DNA of 64,000 nucleotides from NCBI RefSeq assembly GCF_001510715.1, contig NZ_LMTJ01000001.1, forward strand, positions 79,409-143,408, given 5' to 3'. This document shows, piece by piece, positions 8,720 through 18,479 of the stretch. The stretch comes from Bacillus sp. FJAT-29814. GTDB taxonomy: Bacteria; Bacillota; Bacilli; Bacillales; Cytobacillaceae. The notes beneath the pieces were generated by a model that did not search any database, had not been told where the DNA came from, and saw nothing but the letters and a program-made list of their open reading frames with translations. Within the stretch, counting starts at the first letter, position 1. Each line of letters opens with the position of its first letter. Position numbers and translations under genes: made by a program.

Positions 8720-9522
8720 TGCATGATATGCCGCTTGTCATCTTTACAGTATTATCACAGCTTGCTGTTGGCGGGTTCGTGACCCTTTGGTGGATTGACC
8801 GGAAGAGCACGATTCAACGGAAAACCGGATTGCTGATCTCGCTTTCACTTGTCGTCATCGGCGGAATCGCCGTCCTTGTATCATTGTTTCATTTAGGACA
8901 TCCATTTGCTGCCTATCGGGCAATTTTAAATATCAAGGTCTCATGGCTCAGCCGTGAAGTGACCTTTTATGGTGCTTTTGTCGGGATGAGCATCCTGTAC
9001 AGCTGGTTTTGGTTTAAAGATGTACCCGTCCGGCGTGGCATTATTGGGGCGGTCGCTGCAATCCTAGGCTTTCTTGCGATTTTCTCTTCAGCCAAGATTT
9101 ATATGATACCGGCCATTCCTGCCTGGAACGGCATGACGACCATGTTTATGTTCTTTTTAACTTCGATTCTATTAGGTCCATTATTTGTTGGGGTGTTCTT
9201 GGTCATTCGCGGGGAGCTGTCGATGAACATAACAACCGTTGTCCTATTTGGTTTCATTGCTGCGGCCATTGTGATGCTGCTCTATTTTTCCGGACTTCAA
9301 GGGGGACTGCCGCAAGCGGCTGAGAGCTTGCGATTGGCAACTGGGCATATCCTCTTTTGGGTTCGACTGTTCACCTTTATTATTGCCTTTGCCATTGTTG
9401 CGATTACCGCTATTGGCAAACAAAAACAGTCAGGCATCACCTTTTCTGTGGTGTTCGTGCTGATTTTGATCAGCGAGTTTTTCGCCCGCCTGCAATTTTA
9501 CGAAACAGCTGTTCATTTGTAG
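8719..9522 (+). CDS. DmsC-family membrane anchor subunit
   Basis: A 267-residue protein with about eight hydrophobic segments. LPLVIFTVLSQLAVGGF at the N-terminus, SLFHLGHPFAAYRAI and SWLSRE near residues 56-75, and MIPAIPAWN near 130 are DmsC signatures rather than those of the NrfD branch. It anchors the complex and oxidises menaquinol. The start codon overlaps the dmsB-like stop by one base. Confidence 0.88.
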   Translation: MHDMPLVIFTVLSQLAVGGFVTLWWIDRKSTIQRKTGLLISLSLVVIGGIAVLVSLFHLGHPFAAYRAILNIKVSWLSREVTFYGAFVGMSILYSWFWFKDVPVRRGIIGAVAAILGFLAIFSSAKIYMIPAIPAWNGMTTMFMFFLTSILLGPLFVGVFLVIRGELSMNITTVVLFGFIAAAIVMLLYFSGLQGGLPQAAESLRLATGHILFWVRLFTFIIAFAIVAITAIGKQKQSGITFSVVFVLILISEFFARLQFYETAVHL

Positions 9523-9553
9523 GGATTAATAGCATGAGAGGAGGCTGGTTTGG

Positions 9554-10636
9554 ATGAATCTTCTAACCTGGGCAAAGGCGATTGACAAAAAAACAAACGC
9601 GCTCGTAATGGAGCCGAATCTTTGTACAAGGTTGATATCGCCAAAAAGTACCTGCCGGCAGTGTGTTGAAGTGTGTCCGACAAACTGCATTACTTTTACA
9701 AAAGATACCATTGAGGTCAGTGATTCTTGTATGGAATGTGGCATTTGTGCAACAGGTTGCCCAACTAACGCACTTTCCTCCAATCGGCCTTCTCTCCAGC
9801 AATTGGTACAAACGGTTTTGCACAACAGCAAGGAAAACGAACAGGTTTATTTACATTGCTCTAAATATCCGATTAAAGAGGAAGGGGTGGCAGCAGTCGC
9901 TGTTCCCTGCCTTGGCAGCATACCACGAGAAGCCTGGCTTAGCTTTCTTGAGGAATGTGACAATCTGATAGTTTACCTACCTGATGGGGGCTGCGCCGAC
10001 TGTGTCATAAAACAGGGGGAACCAGTATGGCAAAGAGAATTGTCTTTTGGAGAAACGATGAGCGGCAACCGTCTATCCGTCGTTTCGGCCGTGATGCAGT
10101 CAAGGGGAATGGACGAATTGGATCAGCGGAAGCGGTCGTTATTCTATTCCATTTGGAGTGAATGGAAGGCCGTCCACAAGCTTGCGGTGAAAGAAACGCT
10201 TGGTACCGGCGAAATCAAAACGTACCAGGAAAAGCTCAAGAATGATCGTGCTTCCCTTATACGAAAAGAATGGAATGAGGCAGCTAACGGGGTAATGGAA
10301 AAGGTGTTCAATGAATCCACCTACCCCTATCAGGTGAAACGAAACCTGTTTTTGGAGAAAATACGCAAAAATAAGGACCTGCAGGCTAGTAAGAATGTTC
10401 GGCTTCCCATGATCTTGTCTGATTGCACCCTTTGCGGAGCCTGTTCCATTCTCTGTCCCACAGATGCACTGATCCAAGAAACAATGAACGGCGTCACGCA
10501 AATCAAGCTTAATCCGGAAAATTGCGTAGACTGCAAACTTTGTGAGGAAATCTGCTATTTCCAACAATTAAAATTGGTAGAAAAAGAGAATCGCGAGTTG
10601 TTAATGGAACGGGGCAGGGAAACGGTGCTTTTTTGA
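9554..10636 (+). CDS. Multi-cluster 4Fe-4S protein at the end of the reductase operon
   Basis: A 360-residue protein with two ferredoxin-type clusters at each end: CRQCVEVCP and CMECGICATGCP in the first 75 residues, CTLCGACSILCP and CVDCKLCEEIC in the last 80. The middle has further Cys pairs (AVPCLGS, GGCADCV), recalling hydrogenase/heterodisulfide-reductase delta-type electron carriers. There is no signal peptide, so it is cytoplasmic. GAGGAGG precedes the ATG and it follows the anchor gene closely. It may link the operon to cytoplasmic electron donors or help to load clusters; this is inference. Confidence 0.75.
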   Translation: MNLLTWAKAIDKKTNALVMEPNLCTRLISPKSTCRQCVEVCPTNCITFTKDTIEVSDSCMECGICATGCPTNALSSNRPSLQQLVQTVLHNSKENEQVYLHCSKYPIKEEGVAAVAVPCLGSIPREAWLSFLEECDNLIVYLPDGGCADCVIKQGEPVWQRELSFGETMSGNRLSVVSAVMQSRGMDELDQRKRSLFYSIWSEWKAVHKLAVKETLGTGEIKTYQEKLKNDRASLIRKEWNEAANGVMEKVFNESTYPYQVKRNLFLEKIRKNKDLQASKNVRLPMILSDCTLCGACSILCPTDALIQETMNGVTQIKLNPENCVDCKLCEEICYFQQLKLVEKENRELLMERGRETVLF

Positions 10637-10664
10637 GGTTAATGACAATAAATGTCTGAATTCT

Positions 10665-10703
10665 AGGGTTAGACTCCAAGTACATGGGGCTAACCCTATT
10701 TAT
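10665..10703 (+). terminator. Terminator of the reductase operon
   Basis: AGGGTTAG and CTAACCCT form a stem with a 17-base loop, followed by ATTTATTATTT. It lies between convergent genes and could serve both. Confidence 0.7.
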
Positions 10704-10727
10704 TATTTCCCGTGGCGTCCTGGAAAC

Positions 10728-11891
10728 TCATTCCTTAATCCTGATTTTCCGATTTTTAAATGACCCAGAATGCTCTAGCGTGATATGCGCTTCAATGGAC
10801 TTTACGCTATCTTCACGAAGCAAGGTGTTCTCATCTTTTAACTTTTTCCATTCAGTATTATGTTTTCTGTATACCTGGTGTTCTAAGTTTAAAAAATCAA
10901 TCTTATGTTCTAACCCTAATTGATATAATTGCCTCACTTCAGTAATGATTCCTTTTTTTACGAATTCATCCATCGCTCGTACGCTGATCGTGTTGTTTTT
11001 CATGCGATTACTCACAATCCCATTGGCACGGTAGACGATAGTAAAGCGAAAGTTTCCATTTTGTTTTTCGGGGTGTATGCTAACCATTTGGTCTTCGAGC
11101 ACCGTAAGAAATTCCGGATTTTTTCCGTTTGGCAAAAGTAAGGAAGCGCGAACGGTTTCCGGGGTCAGCCAGCGTAGACCTTTTAATTTCTTATATGGAA
11201 AATACCCTTTGTACTTTTGGTTATCAATAAAAAAGGCTCCATTAATCGCTAATTTCCCCTCGCTCTTTTTATTTTTCTTCCATTGTTTATCATTGATGGT
11301 GAGCGAGGGAATGTAGGTGGTGAAACTAGGTTCAAAAAACTCACGCGCGAATTGATTCAGCTTTACCGGATGAATGGTGGAGCTTTGTTCATACGTACTT
11401 TCCGGACTATGCAAAATTGTATTCAACGAGGTTTGATTAAAAAATCCGCCAGTAGAGAGAATGTCAACCATGGAGTCCTTTGTTCCAAAAATCCAAGGAG
11501 TCGGCCGGAATTCATAATAACGCGTCAAGCCATCAAAAATACTGCCCAGTCCTTTTTTCAACGCGTCCTCACTCAAAACAATCGCAGTGACATGTGCCCA
11601 CAGAAACCGTTCCTGCGCTGTATAATAGGCTTTAAAAAAGGCGTCGATAAACGTTGCCCCGCTCGTCTCAGAAACATAAACTTCAGACGGTACTTTGGCA
11701 CCGCCTTCTCTTTTCGCTACAGAGGTCAATCCCAGCATTTGAATATAGACATGATATTTCCCATCACGAAAATCAACTCCGACGGCGGTGGCAAAGTTTT
11801 GATTTTCAATCTCCCCGATGTCATGGCCGCAAGCCGGGACAAGTAATAGAACAAGAAGGATAGAAAAAGCCATTAGTAAACGTCGCTTCAT
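10728..11891 (-). CDS. Germinant receptor C subunit, Ger(x)C family lipoprotein (operon 1)
   Basis: A 387-residue protein. I start at ATG 11891 (MKRRLLMAFSILLVLL) because GGAGAAAGTAG precedes it and it leads straight into a lipoprotein signal with lipobox VPAC. The mature part shows the GerAC-type pattern, with an early GVDF, the ETSGATFIDAFFKAY region and a charged C-terminal domain. GerC subunits sit on the outer face of the spore inner membrane and are needed for germinant response. It follows the A subunit by one base, making the order B-A-C on this strand. Confidence 0.88.
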   Translation of the reverse strand: MKRRLLMAFSILLVLLLVPACGHDIGEIENQNFATAVGVDFRDGKYHVYIQMLGLTSVAKREGGAKVPSEVYVSETSGATFIDAFFKAYYTAQERFLWAHVTAIVLSEDALKKGLGSIFDGLTRYYEFRPTPWIFGTKDSMVDILSTGGFFNQTSLNTILHSPESTYEQSSTIHPVKLNQFAREFFEPSFTTYIPSLTINDKQWKKNKKSEGKLAINGAFFIDNQKYKGYFPYKKLKGLRWLTPETVRASLLLPNGKNPEFLTVLEDQMVSIHPEKQNGNFRFTIVYRANGIVSNRMKNNTISVRAMDEFVKKGIITEVRQLYQLGLEHKIDFLNLEHQVYRKHNTEWKKLKDENTLLREDSVKSIEAHITLEHSGSFKNRKIRIKE

Positions 11892-11892
11892 A

Positions 11893-13323
11893 CTACTTTC
11901 TCCGCTTCTGCAAAAATGAAATGCCAAATTTTTTTCGATCAAACGGGTTCACTAACAATGCTGCTAAAAATTCTTTGTATGATAACGAGGCTATAGGTTC
12001 AAGATAGGCTACTTTAAATGACTCCAATGTAGATAGATAGATAAGAATGCTTAGAAAGCCGATAAAAAGTCCGTAGATCCCTAAAAAAATCGATACTAGT
12101 AAGGTGAAAAGCCGGAGGATGCTTACCACTCCAACCAATGATTGATTCACTAACGTGTAGCTAGCGACCGCTGATAACGCAATGATCACAATCATTGTGG
12201 GGGAGGCAAGTCCAGCTCGAATCGCGGCGTCCCCAATAATGATACCTCCGACAATCGAAACCGTTTGGCCAAGAACGGTCGGCATTCGAACTCCCGCTTC
12301 TCTTAACAATTCAAACAAAGCAAGAATAAAAATTGCTTCAAGACCGATGGGCAAGGGCAAGCCTTCACGCGAAACAACAACGGTAGCCAACAGGGCAAAC
12401 GGCAGTTGGTCAATATTGACAGAAGATAGCGACACCCAAAAACCCGGAAGGAAAACCGCGACAACGAAACCGATAATCCGAATAATACGCCCAAACAGAA
12501 CAAGATGGTAAGGAAAATGGACATCCTCAGGTGATTTAAGAAGCTCAAAAAAATTGATCGGTCCAATTAACACGGAAGGGGACCCATTTACAATTAAAAT
12601 AAACCTTCCGCGCAGCATGCTTTCAATGACAAAATCAGGACGCGTGACATAATCGAATAAAGGAAACAAAGACAATGATCGATCAGAAAGCCATTGTTCC
12701 AATTGACCACTGCTGACAACACTTTCACCTTGAAGGTCAGCAAGCCGCTTTCTGACTTCCTCGATGATGTCTTTATTGGCTTTATCATTTAAATAAAGCA
12801 GGGAAACCTCTGTTTTACTCAGCGAACCAACAGTGAAGGACTCACAATAAAGCTGTTCTGACTTCAATCTTTTACGAATCAACGAAATGTTTATGTTCAT
12901 CTCCTCGGTAAAACTATCCTTCGGTCCTTTAATCGAAACCTCTGTCGTCGATTCTTGCGGTTTCCGTTGTGGCACATTGCTAATATTAAACACATGAAAA
13001 AACGGAGTCCCTTCCTGAAACACAATCAGGTAACCTGAAAACACAAGATTAACCATTTCCTTCATACATTTTATGTGCTGAACAGGGGGAAGCACGTCAA
13101 AATCTATTCTTGGTTCTTCGCTGCCGATGCTTAGAAGAATCCGGTTAAAATATTCATTTAACTGTATGGAGTCAAGCATTCCTTTGCAATAAAAAGCTTG
13201 AAGCTTCTCGTCTTTTTCAATGGGGATAAAAGCAATATCCGCATAATGACGAAAAAAACTTCTCATCTCGTCGCAGGACAATGCTCCTTTTTCTAAAGCA
13301 TGATCAAATCGTTTCATGTTCAT
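11893..13323 (-). CDS. Germinant receptor A subunit, GerA family (operon 1)
   Basis: A 476-residue protein of the GerA/GerKA/SpoVAF family. The N-terminal soluble region contains the conserved block IKGPKDSFTEEMNINISLIR (near residue 130); the C-terminal half has about five membrane spans with the family sequences SREGLPLPIGLEAI, LLREAGVRMP and GGIIIGDAAIRAG. GerA subunits have been shown to assemble oligomeric ion channels in the spore inner membrane. It overlaps the B gene by four bases. Confidence 0.92.
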   Translation of the reverse strand: MNMKRFDHALEKGALSCDEMRSFFRHYADIAFIPIEKDEKLQAFYCKGMLDSIQLNEYFNRILLSIGSEEPRIDFDVLPPVQHIKCMKEMVNLVFSGYLIVFQEGTPFFHVFNISNVPQRKPQESTTEVSIKGPKDSFTEEMNINISLIRKRLKSEQLYCESFTVGSLSKTEVSLLYLNDKANKDIIEEVRKRLADLQGESVVSSGQLEQWLSDRSLSLFPLFDYVTRPDFVIESMLRGRFILIVNGSPSVLIGPINFFELLKSPEDVHFPYHLVLFGRIIRIIGFVVAVFLPGFWVSLSSVNIDQLPFALLATVVVSREGLPLPIGLEAIFILALFELLREAGVRMPTVLGQTVSIVGGIIIGDAAIRAGLASPTMIVIIALSAVASYTLVNQSLVGVVSILRLFTLLVSIFLGIYGLFIGFLSILIYLSTLESFKVAYLEPIASLSYKEFLAALLVNPFDRKKFGISFLQKRRK

Positions 13324-14405
13324 ATGTTTTGGGTTCCTTTCTTCATTGGCAGATAACTAATGATCAATAAGGCCAACGAAATGAACACGGCAAATAGGAG
13401 AGCAACCGGATAAAAGAATTTGCCGACCATTGTTTGCACCCACATGTCACTTAGTGGAACGAATGTCAATATTCCCAAAAGAATGGAAATAAGAACAAAC
13501 ACGTACTTTTTCTTAGAAGCAGACGTTTCAGCTTTCAGCATATTCGCAAGCAGGTAAAAACCTAGTGAAATGCGGATAATCTCGCCGCTTAATAATTGAA
13601 ACACGGCTAAAAAGTCAACATGGGAAATATAGGCACCCAACTTGATCAGCCGCCATTGTTCAAAGGCCGGGAACCGCATACCGGCCGCAATCGTTGGACC
13701 AAATGAGGACAAAGAACCCATCGTGGGTCCAAGAATCAAACCAACCAGAATCGTAATGAGAAGGAAAAGGTTTGCCAAGGTAAACGATTTTTTTAAATGG
13801 TGCTGCAGAAGCAACAGCACAAGCAAATCCGCGCTTCCCCCAAGAATGACGATGGTCCCTTTAAAAATGGGGTGGTAGCCATTACTAAGGACAGGGAATA
13901 GGTAGGAATAGTCTTTTGCCGGAAGGGTAAACAAAGCGACGAAAATCCCAAGCAGCCAAACAATCGGCAATAAAACCGCTGATACATAGACAATCGATTT
14001 TAGGCCACTATAGGCTGACCAAGCACTAATCAACAGAAAAGGCAGCATCACAACAAAGGCTGGCGTTTGCGGCAGGAAATAAATATGAACAGATTGAATC
14101 AAATCATAAAAAGAAATGGCACTTATAGTGAAAACATAAACTGCAAGGATGCTGATGAAAACAAAAGAAATTCCACCCCTAGTTCGTACCTTGATCCAGT
14201 CAAAAAGACACAGTCGCTGTGGATTATTTTTCATGATTAAATAAAGGATCAATCCCCATATGAGTAAGAAGACATAGGCAACCAAGGCGCATATCCATGC
14301 ATCCCGCTTTCCAGTTGCCAGCAAATGAGGAATGATGAGCACATGATTAGAAATACCAATAAAAAGGATGAGAACAAAAAAGAATTGAGTTCGAGAAAAT
14401 TGCAT
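13320..14405 (-). CDS. Germinant receptor B subunit, endospore germination permease (operon 1)
   Basis: A GerB-family (APC superfamily) membrane protein of 361 residues from ATG 14405, with about ten transmembrane segments. The opening SRTQFFFVLILFIGISNHVLIIP and the DFLAVFQLLSGEIIRIS region are family hallmarks. The B subunit is thought to bind the germinant. In-frame TTG 14420 and GTGs at 14417 and 14414 are alternative starts; no good ribosome binding site decides. First gene of the leftward B-A-C operon. Confidence 0.88.
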   Translation of the reverse strand: MQFSRTQFFFVLILFIGISNHVLIIPHLLATGKRDAWICALVAYVFLLIWGLILYLIMKNNPQRLCLFDWIKVRTRGGISFVFISILAVYVFTISAISFYDLIQSVHIYFLPQTPAFVVMLPFLLISAWSAYSGLKSIVYVSAVLLPIVWLLGIFVALFTLPAKDYSYLFPVLSNGYHPIFKGTIVILGGSADLLVLLLLQHHLKKSFTLANLFLLITILVGLILGPTMGSLSSFGPTIAAGMRFPAFEQWRLIKLGAYISHVDFLAVFQLLSGEIIRISLGFYLLANMLKAETSASKKKYVFVLISILLGILTFVPLSDMWVQTMVGKFFYPVALLFAVFISLALLIISYLPMKKGTQNI

Positions 14406-14631
14406 GCACCACACCACCAAAAAAATTCATGCTATTGTTAGGTTTAGTCTGTGCTGCCAAATTATGCATAGCATAGCAACAAAACAAACTGCTAAAAGGG
14501 TTGGTGGGATCTACTACAGTGTGAGTTGTTGGCTGATTGTTTCTGGCCATATCAAATTTTTAAGCTACTTGCATACTTTTTGAGAATATATGGAAATGTA
14601 AATATGACGTGAAGGAGAGGAGGAAAAGGGA
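14406..14631. promoter_or_regulatory. Shared promoter region of two divergent germinant receptor operons
   Basis: About 225 bases separate the two operons. Forespore-specific sigma-G promoters are expected on both strands. CATACTT at about 14570 resembles a sigma-G -10 element for the rightward operon, but I see no convincing -35 at 17-18 bases, so this is weak. Confidence 0.3.
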
Positions 14632-16191
14632 GTGATTCGAATAAGAAGGCGTCCTTCAAAGAAAAAACCAAAAGAACATCAAGCGCCACAACTGGCTTCA
14701 TCACAGGACATCCCTTTATCGAAAAAGCTTAATGAGAATGTTCAATTCATCTCCTCTCTCTATCAGGAAAGTTCAGATGTTATTTTTCGTACGTTTGTTG
14801 TAAGTGAAATTGACGCCGTCATTATCTATATAGAAGGCTTAAGTGATACACAAAAATTGGACCAACAGGTGCTGGATACATTATTGGATCGAAACGAATT
14901 TGATGAATCCGACTTCCTTCTTTCGATAAAAAATCGCTTACCGATTTCCAATATAAAAAGGATTTCTACGTTCTCTGCCTGTATCGATGCAATCGCCCAT
15001 GGGAATCCAGTATTGTTGTTTGATGGGTTTGAACAGGCATTCTCCCTAGGTTTAGTAAAATTTGAAAAGCGCTCGATTGAAGAGCCACAGGCTGAAAGCT
15101 CCATTCGTGGTCCGAGAGAGGGGTTCACTGAATCTATTAGTGTCAATATATCTTTGGTGCGTCGGATCATTAAAGATCCGAGTTTGAAGATGAAGACCGT
15201 CCATGTCGGTCAATATACAAAAACCAAAGTCGTGATTTCGTATATAGAGGGAATCGTGGATAAAACGTTGATAGAGGAAATCGAAAACCGTCTGCATCGT
15301 ATTACAATTGACGGGGTGCTAGAGAGTGGCTATATTGAACAATTCATCGAGGATAACCCTTATTCTCCCTTTCCGCAAGTTTTGTATACGGAGCGTCCTG
15401 ATGTGGCTTCCGCTAATTTACTAGAGGGCAGGGCCGTTTTGATGATAGAAGGGACACCCATTTCCTTGATTGCACCCGTAAGTTTTTTTAGCTTATTTCA
15501 ATCGCATGAGGATTATTATGAACGGTTTTGGGTGGGGAGCACGATCAGATCGCTCAGGTTTCTTTTTTTAGCCATTTCTTTATTCCTGCCATCCATGTAT
15601 GTGGCCATTACAACGTTTCATCAGGAAATGATTCCTACAGACTTGCTGCTAAGTATTGCTTCCTCTAGAGAAGGTGTCCCATTTCCTGCGATTGTGGAGG
15701 CGATTATGATTGAAATGGCCTTTGAAGCCTTGAGGGAGGCGGGAATACGTCTTCCGAAACAGGTGGGTTCAGCAGTTAGTATCGTGGGGGCACTTGTCAT
15801 TGGTCAGGCAGCTGTTCAGGCGGGGATTGTTTCGGCACCCATGATTATTGTGGTGAGTATAACAGGGATTGCTTCCTTTATGGTTCCACACTATTCGATT
15901 GGCCTCGCCATCCGATTGTTAAGGTTCCCGATTATCATCCTGGCAGGCTTTTTGGGATTAATTGGTATCATGCTAGCGTTAATCCTAATTATCATCCATT
16001 TATCAACACTACGATCTTTTGGGCTTCCTTACTTGAGTCCAATCGCCACTCTGCAAAAACATCCCATGCAGGATACGTTTATTCGTTCCCCTTTATGGAA
16101 GATGAATAAACGGCCGCATTTGACAGGGGAATTCAATGCTTCAAGACAAGGAAGAAACCTAAAGCCTGATCCCAATAATGGAGGTGATTAA
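14632..16191 (+). CDS. Germinant receptor A subunit, GerA family (operon 2)
   Basis: A 519-residue GerA-family protein, with a longer basic N-terminus (RIRRRPSKKKPKEH) than the copy at 11893. It has the conserved SIRGPREGFTESISVNISLV block near residue 158, then SSREGVPFPAIVEAI, LREAGIRLPKQVGSAVSIVG and about five membrane spans. The GTG start follows AGGAGAGGAGG. First gene of a four-gene rightward operon. Confidence 0.92.
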   Translation: MIRIRRRPSKKKPKEHQAPQLASSQDIPLSKKLNENVQFISSLYQESSDVIFRTFVVSEIDAVIIYIEGLSDTQKLDQQVLDTLLDRNEFDESDFLLSIKNRLPISNIKRISTFSACIDAIAHGNPVLLFDGFEQAFSLGLVKFEKRSIEEPQAESSIRGPREGFTESISVNISLVRRIIKDPSLKMKTVHVGQYTKTKVVISYIEGIVDKTLIEEIENRLHRITIDGVLESGYIEQFIEDNPYSPFPQVLYTERPDVASANLLEGRAVLMIEGTPISLIAPVSFFSLFQSHEDYYERFWVGSTIRSLRFLFLAISLFLPSMYVAITTFHQEMIPTDLLLSIASSREGVPFPAIVEAIMIEMAFEALREAGIRLPKQVGSAVSIVGALVIGQAAVQAGIVSAPMIIVVSITGIASFMVPHYSIGLAIRLLRFPIIILAGFLGLIGIMLALILIIIHLSTLRSFGLPYLSPIATLQKHPMQDTFIRSPLWKMNKRPHLTGEFNASRQGRNLKPDPNNGGD

Positions 16192-16215
16192 GGCGAGAAT
16201 GGGGGTAAAAGGAAC

Positions 16216-17307
16216 GTGCTGGAAAAGGGAAAAATATCGGCCCTGCAAATGGAATTTATCATGGTTACGACCATTATTGCTACAGCTGTGCTCTCCATCC
16301 CATCCATTGCTGGGAGGATAGCGCGGCATGACATGTGGATGACGCCAATTGTAGGCTCTATCATTGGTTTTATAACGGTATACATCGCTTGGAAGCTCCA
16401 TCAATTGTTTCCGAAGCTGACCCCCATCCAATATAGTGAAAATATCCTTGGGAAAACAGCCGGAAAGCTATTTAGTCTGTTTCTCGTTTCCTTTTATATT
16501 TATAATTCAGGGGTAGTCATTAGACAGTATTCTGATTTCATCACTGGTAATGTGATGTTCGAGACTCCTGGCGTGGTGTTTTCCATCACTATCATGTTTG
16601 TCAGCGCAGTAGCGGTGAGGGGCGGGATTGAAGGGATTGCCAGATCCGCCGTTATTTGCACGACAATATACCTGAGTGGAGCCGTCTCTCTCCTTTTATT
16701 AATCAAGGATATCGATGTTACCTATTTGCTTCCCTTTCTAGAAAATGGGGTGGTCCCCATAATAAAGGGAGGATTTGTGCATTCACCATGGTACAGTGAA
16801 TTTTTTCTTTTAGCCTTCCTGTTTCCTTTTATCCATAATCAAAAAAACGGTCTAAAGTCCGGAATGAAATCGTCCCTTTACGTCATGATTATTCTCTCAT
16901 ATGCTAATTTTTTTGTACTCACCTTTTTAGGCGTTTCAAGTGTCAATCAATTTTATCCTGTCTACACGATCATTCGGGCGATTTCTGTAATGGGATTTTT
17001 CGAGAACTTTGAAGTGATTATTACGGCTTTCTGGGTTCTGGGGAATTTTGTGAAAGTAACCGTTTTTTTATATGTGTGCAGCTTAGGCCTTGCCCAACTA
17101 TTCAGGCTTTCAGACTATCGCCTGATTGTGTTTCCTTTATGTCTTCTTATCATTTTATTTAGTTATTGGGATATCCCTAATATTGTCGTTTTAGTAAACT
17201 ATATGACAAAAATCCAGCCTTTTTATTTCGTCATTGTTCAGACGGTTCTACCACTATTTTTACTACTGATTGCCTTAGCCCGCAGGAAAAGGAGCGAGAG
17301 CGGTTGA
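16216..17307 (+). CDS. Germinant receptor B subunit, endospore germination permease (operon 2)
   Basis: A 363-residue protein with about ten transmembrane segments, starting at GTG 16216 (MLEKGKISALQMEFIM). It shows the GerB pattern of an early ISxxQ and hydrophobic hairpin, GRIARHDMWMTPIVG and a late NFEVIITAFWVLGNFVK. It is 24 bases downstream of the A gene and overlaps the C gene by four bases. Confidence 0.9.
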   Translation: MLEKGKISALQMEFIMVTTIIATAVLSIPSIAGRIARHDMWMTPIVGSIIGFITVYIAWKLHQLFPKLTPIQYSENILGKTAGKLFSLFLVSFYIYNSGVVIRQYSDFITGNVMFETPGVVFSITIMFVSAVAVRGGIEGIARSAVICTTIYLSGAVSLLLLIKDIDVTYLLPFLENGVVPIIKGGFVHSPWYSEFFLLAFLFPFIHNQKNGLKSGMKSSLYVMIILSYANFFVLTFLGVSSVNQFYPVYTIIRAISVMGFFENFEVIITAFWVLGNFVKVTVFLYVCSLGLAQLFRLSDYRLIVFPLCLLIILFSYWDIPNIVVLVNYMTKIQPFYFVIVQTVLPLFLLLIALARRKRSESG

Positions 17308-18479
17308 AGAAAAACCTTCTTTTCGTTATGTGCCTATGTTTCCCGATCCTTTCCGGCTGCTGGGACCGGGTAGAATTGCCAGATCTCGCCATTATTACTG
17401 CGGCAGCGATCGACCGTTTAGACAATGGTGAAACGAGAATCTCCGTTCAGCTCTTCATCCCTCGTGCCATTACAAGCGGTGAAACAGGAGAGAATCCAAG
17501 CTTAGCTCCCACTTTTGTCCGAGAAGGAACAGGAGATAATCTTGCCAATGCGATTTCAAAGCTTCAAATCAATGTCCCGAGAAGATTGTTTTGGGGCCAA
17601 TGTAAAATATTTATTTTTGGACACGAGCTCGCTAAACAAGGCATACGCGATGAAGTAGACTTTTTGGCTCGCCATCCACGTCCCAGAGAAAAATCATTAC
17701 TATTTGTAAGTGCTGGGGAAGCAAAGGAAGCCTTGACATTAGTGCCACCTTTAGAACGATATTCTGGGGAGGCCTTAAGAAAATTAACACAGGATGAATA
17801 CGGAACGATTACTACTTTACGGGATGTCGATATGGCCTTAATGGGGGAGAGCGAAAGTGTGTCTATGCCTTATATAAAAAAGCTGGGGGTACAAGAAAAA
17901 ACAAGAAAATCCTATCAAACGATTCCCGTCATTGAGGGAACGGCAGTTTTTAAAAAAGATAAAATGGTCGGAATGTTAAACATGAGAGAGACACGGGGTT
18001 TATTGTGGTTAAAGGACAAGGTAAAAAGAAGCACAATCTCGATTAAACTGAAGGGGGAAGACGGAGAAATTACGATGACACCGACGCTCGGAAGAATCAG
18101 CTATACCCCAAAAATCATAGAAAATCGCTGGATCATGAATCTAAACATGGAGATTGAAGGAGATATTGTTCAGAACGAAACACATGTAAATCTATTGAAT
18201 GAGGCTGTCATGATGAAGGTCAAAAAAGAATACGAATCAGCCTTAAAGGAACGAGTAGCCGAAACAACCAAAACGCTCCAACACGAATTGAAAACAGATG
18301 TGATGGATTTTGGAAGGAGATTTCATCAAAAATACCCGAAGGAATGGAAGAAAGTATGGCACAGATGGGATGAAAAATTCCCGGAAGTAGAGGTCAAAAT
18401 TAGCGTGAATGCCAAGGTGAGAAGACCTGGTTATATTGGCCCGCCGGCAGCGCTTCCAAGAGATGAGGTAAGGGAATAA
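17304..18479 (+). CDS. Germinant receptor C subunit, Ger(x)C family lipoprotein (operon 2)
   Basis: A 391-residue protein from TTG 17304, overlapping the B gene. The signal peptide ends in lipobox LSGC, followed by the family-typical WDRVELPDLAIITAAAID. The long mature part includes the ENPSLAPTFVREGTGDNLANAI region and ends with the C-terminal domain of GerC proteins. The stop overlaps the small D-type gene by one base. Confidence 0.92.
   Translation: MKKNLLFVMCLCFPILSGCWDRVELPDLAIITAAAIDRLDNGETRISVQLFIPRAITSGETGENPSLAPTFVREGTGDNLANAISKLQINVPRRLFWGQCKIFIFGHELAKQGIRDEVDFLARHPRPREKSLLFVSAGEAKEALTLVPPLERYSGEALRKLTQDEYGTITTLRDVDMALMGESESVSMPYIKKLGVQEKTRKSYQTIPVIEGTAVFKKDKMVGMLNMRETRGLLWLKDKVKRSTISIKLKGEDGEITMTPTLGRISYTPKIIENRWIMNLNMEIEGDIVQNETHVNLLNEAVMMKVKKEYESALKERVAETTKTLQHELKTDVMDFGRRFHQKYPKEWKKVWHRWDEKFPEVEVKISVNAKVRRPGYIGPPAALPRDEVRE

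Noticed and set aside
14540..14580. Sigma-G promoter for the rightward germinant receptor operon
   Set aside because: CATACTT fits the -10, but no -35 element is found at the right spacing; recorded only as weak.
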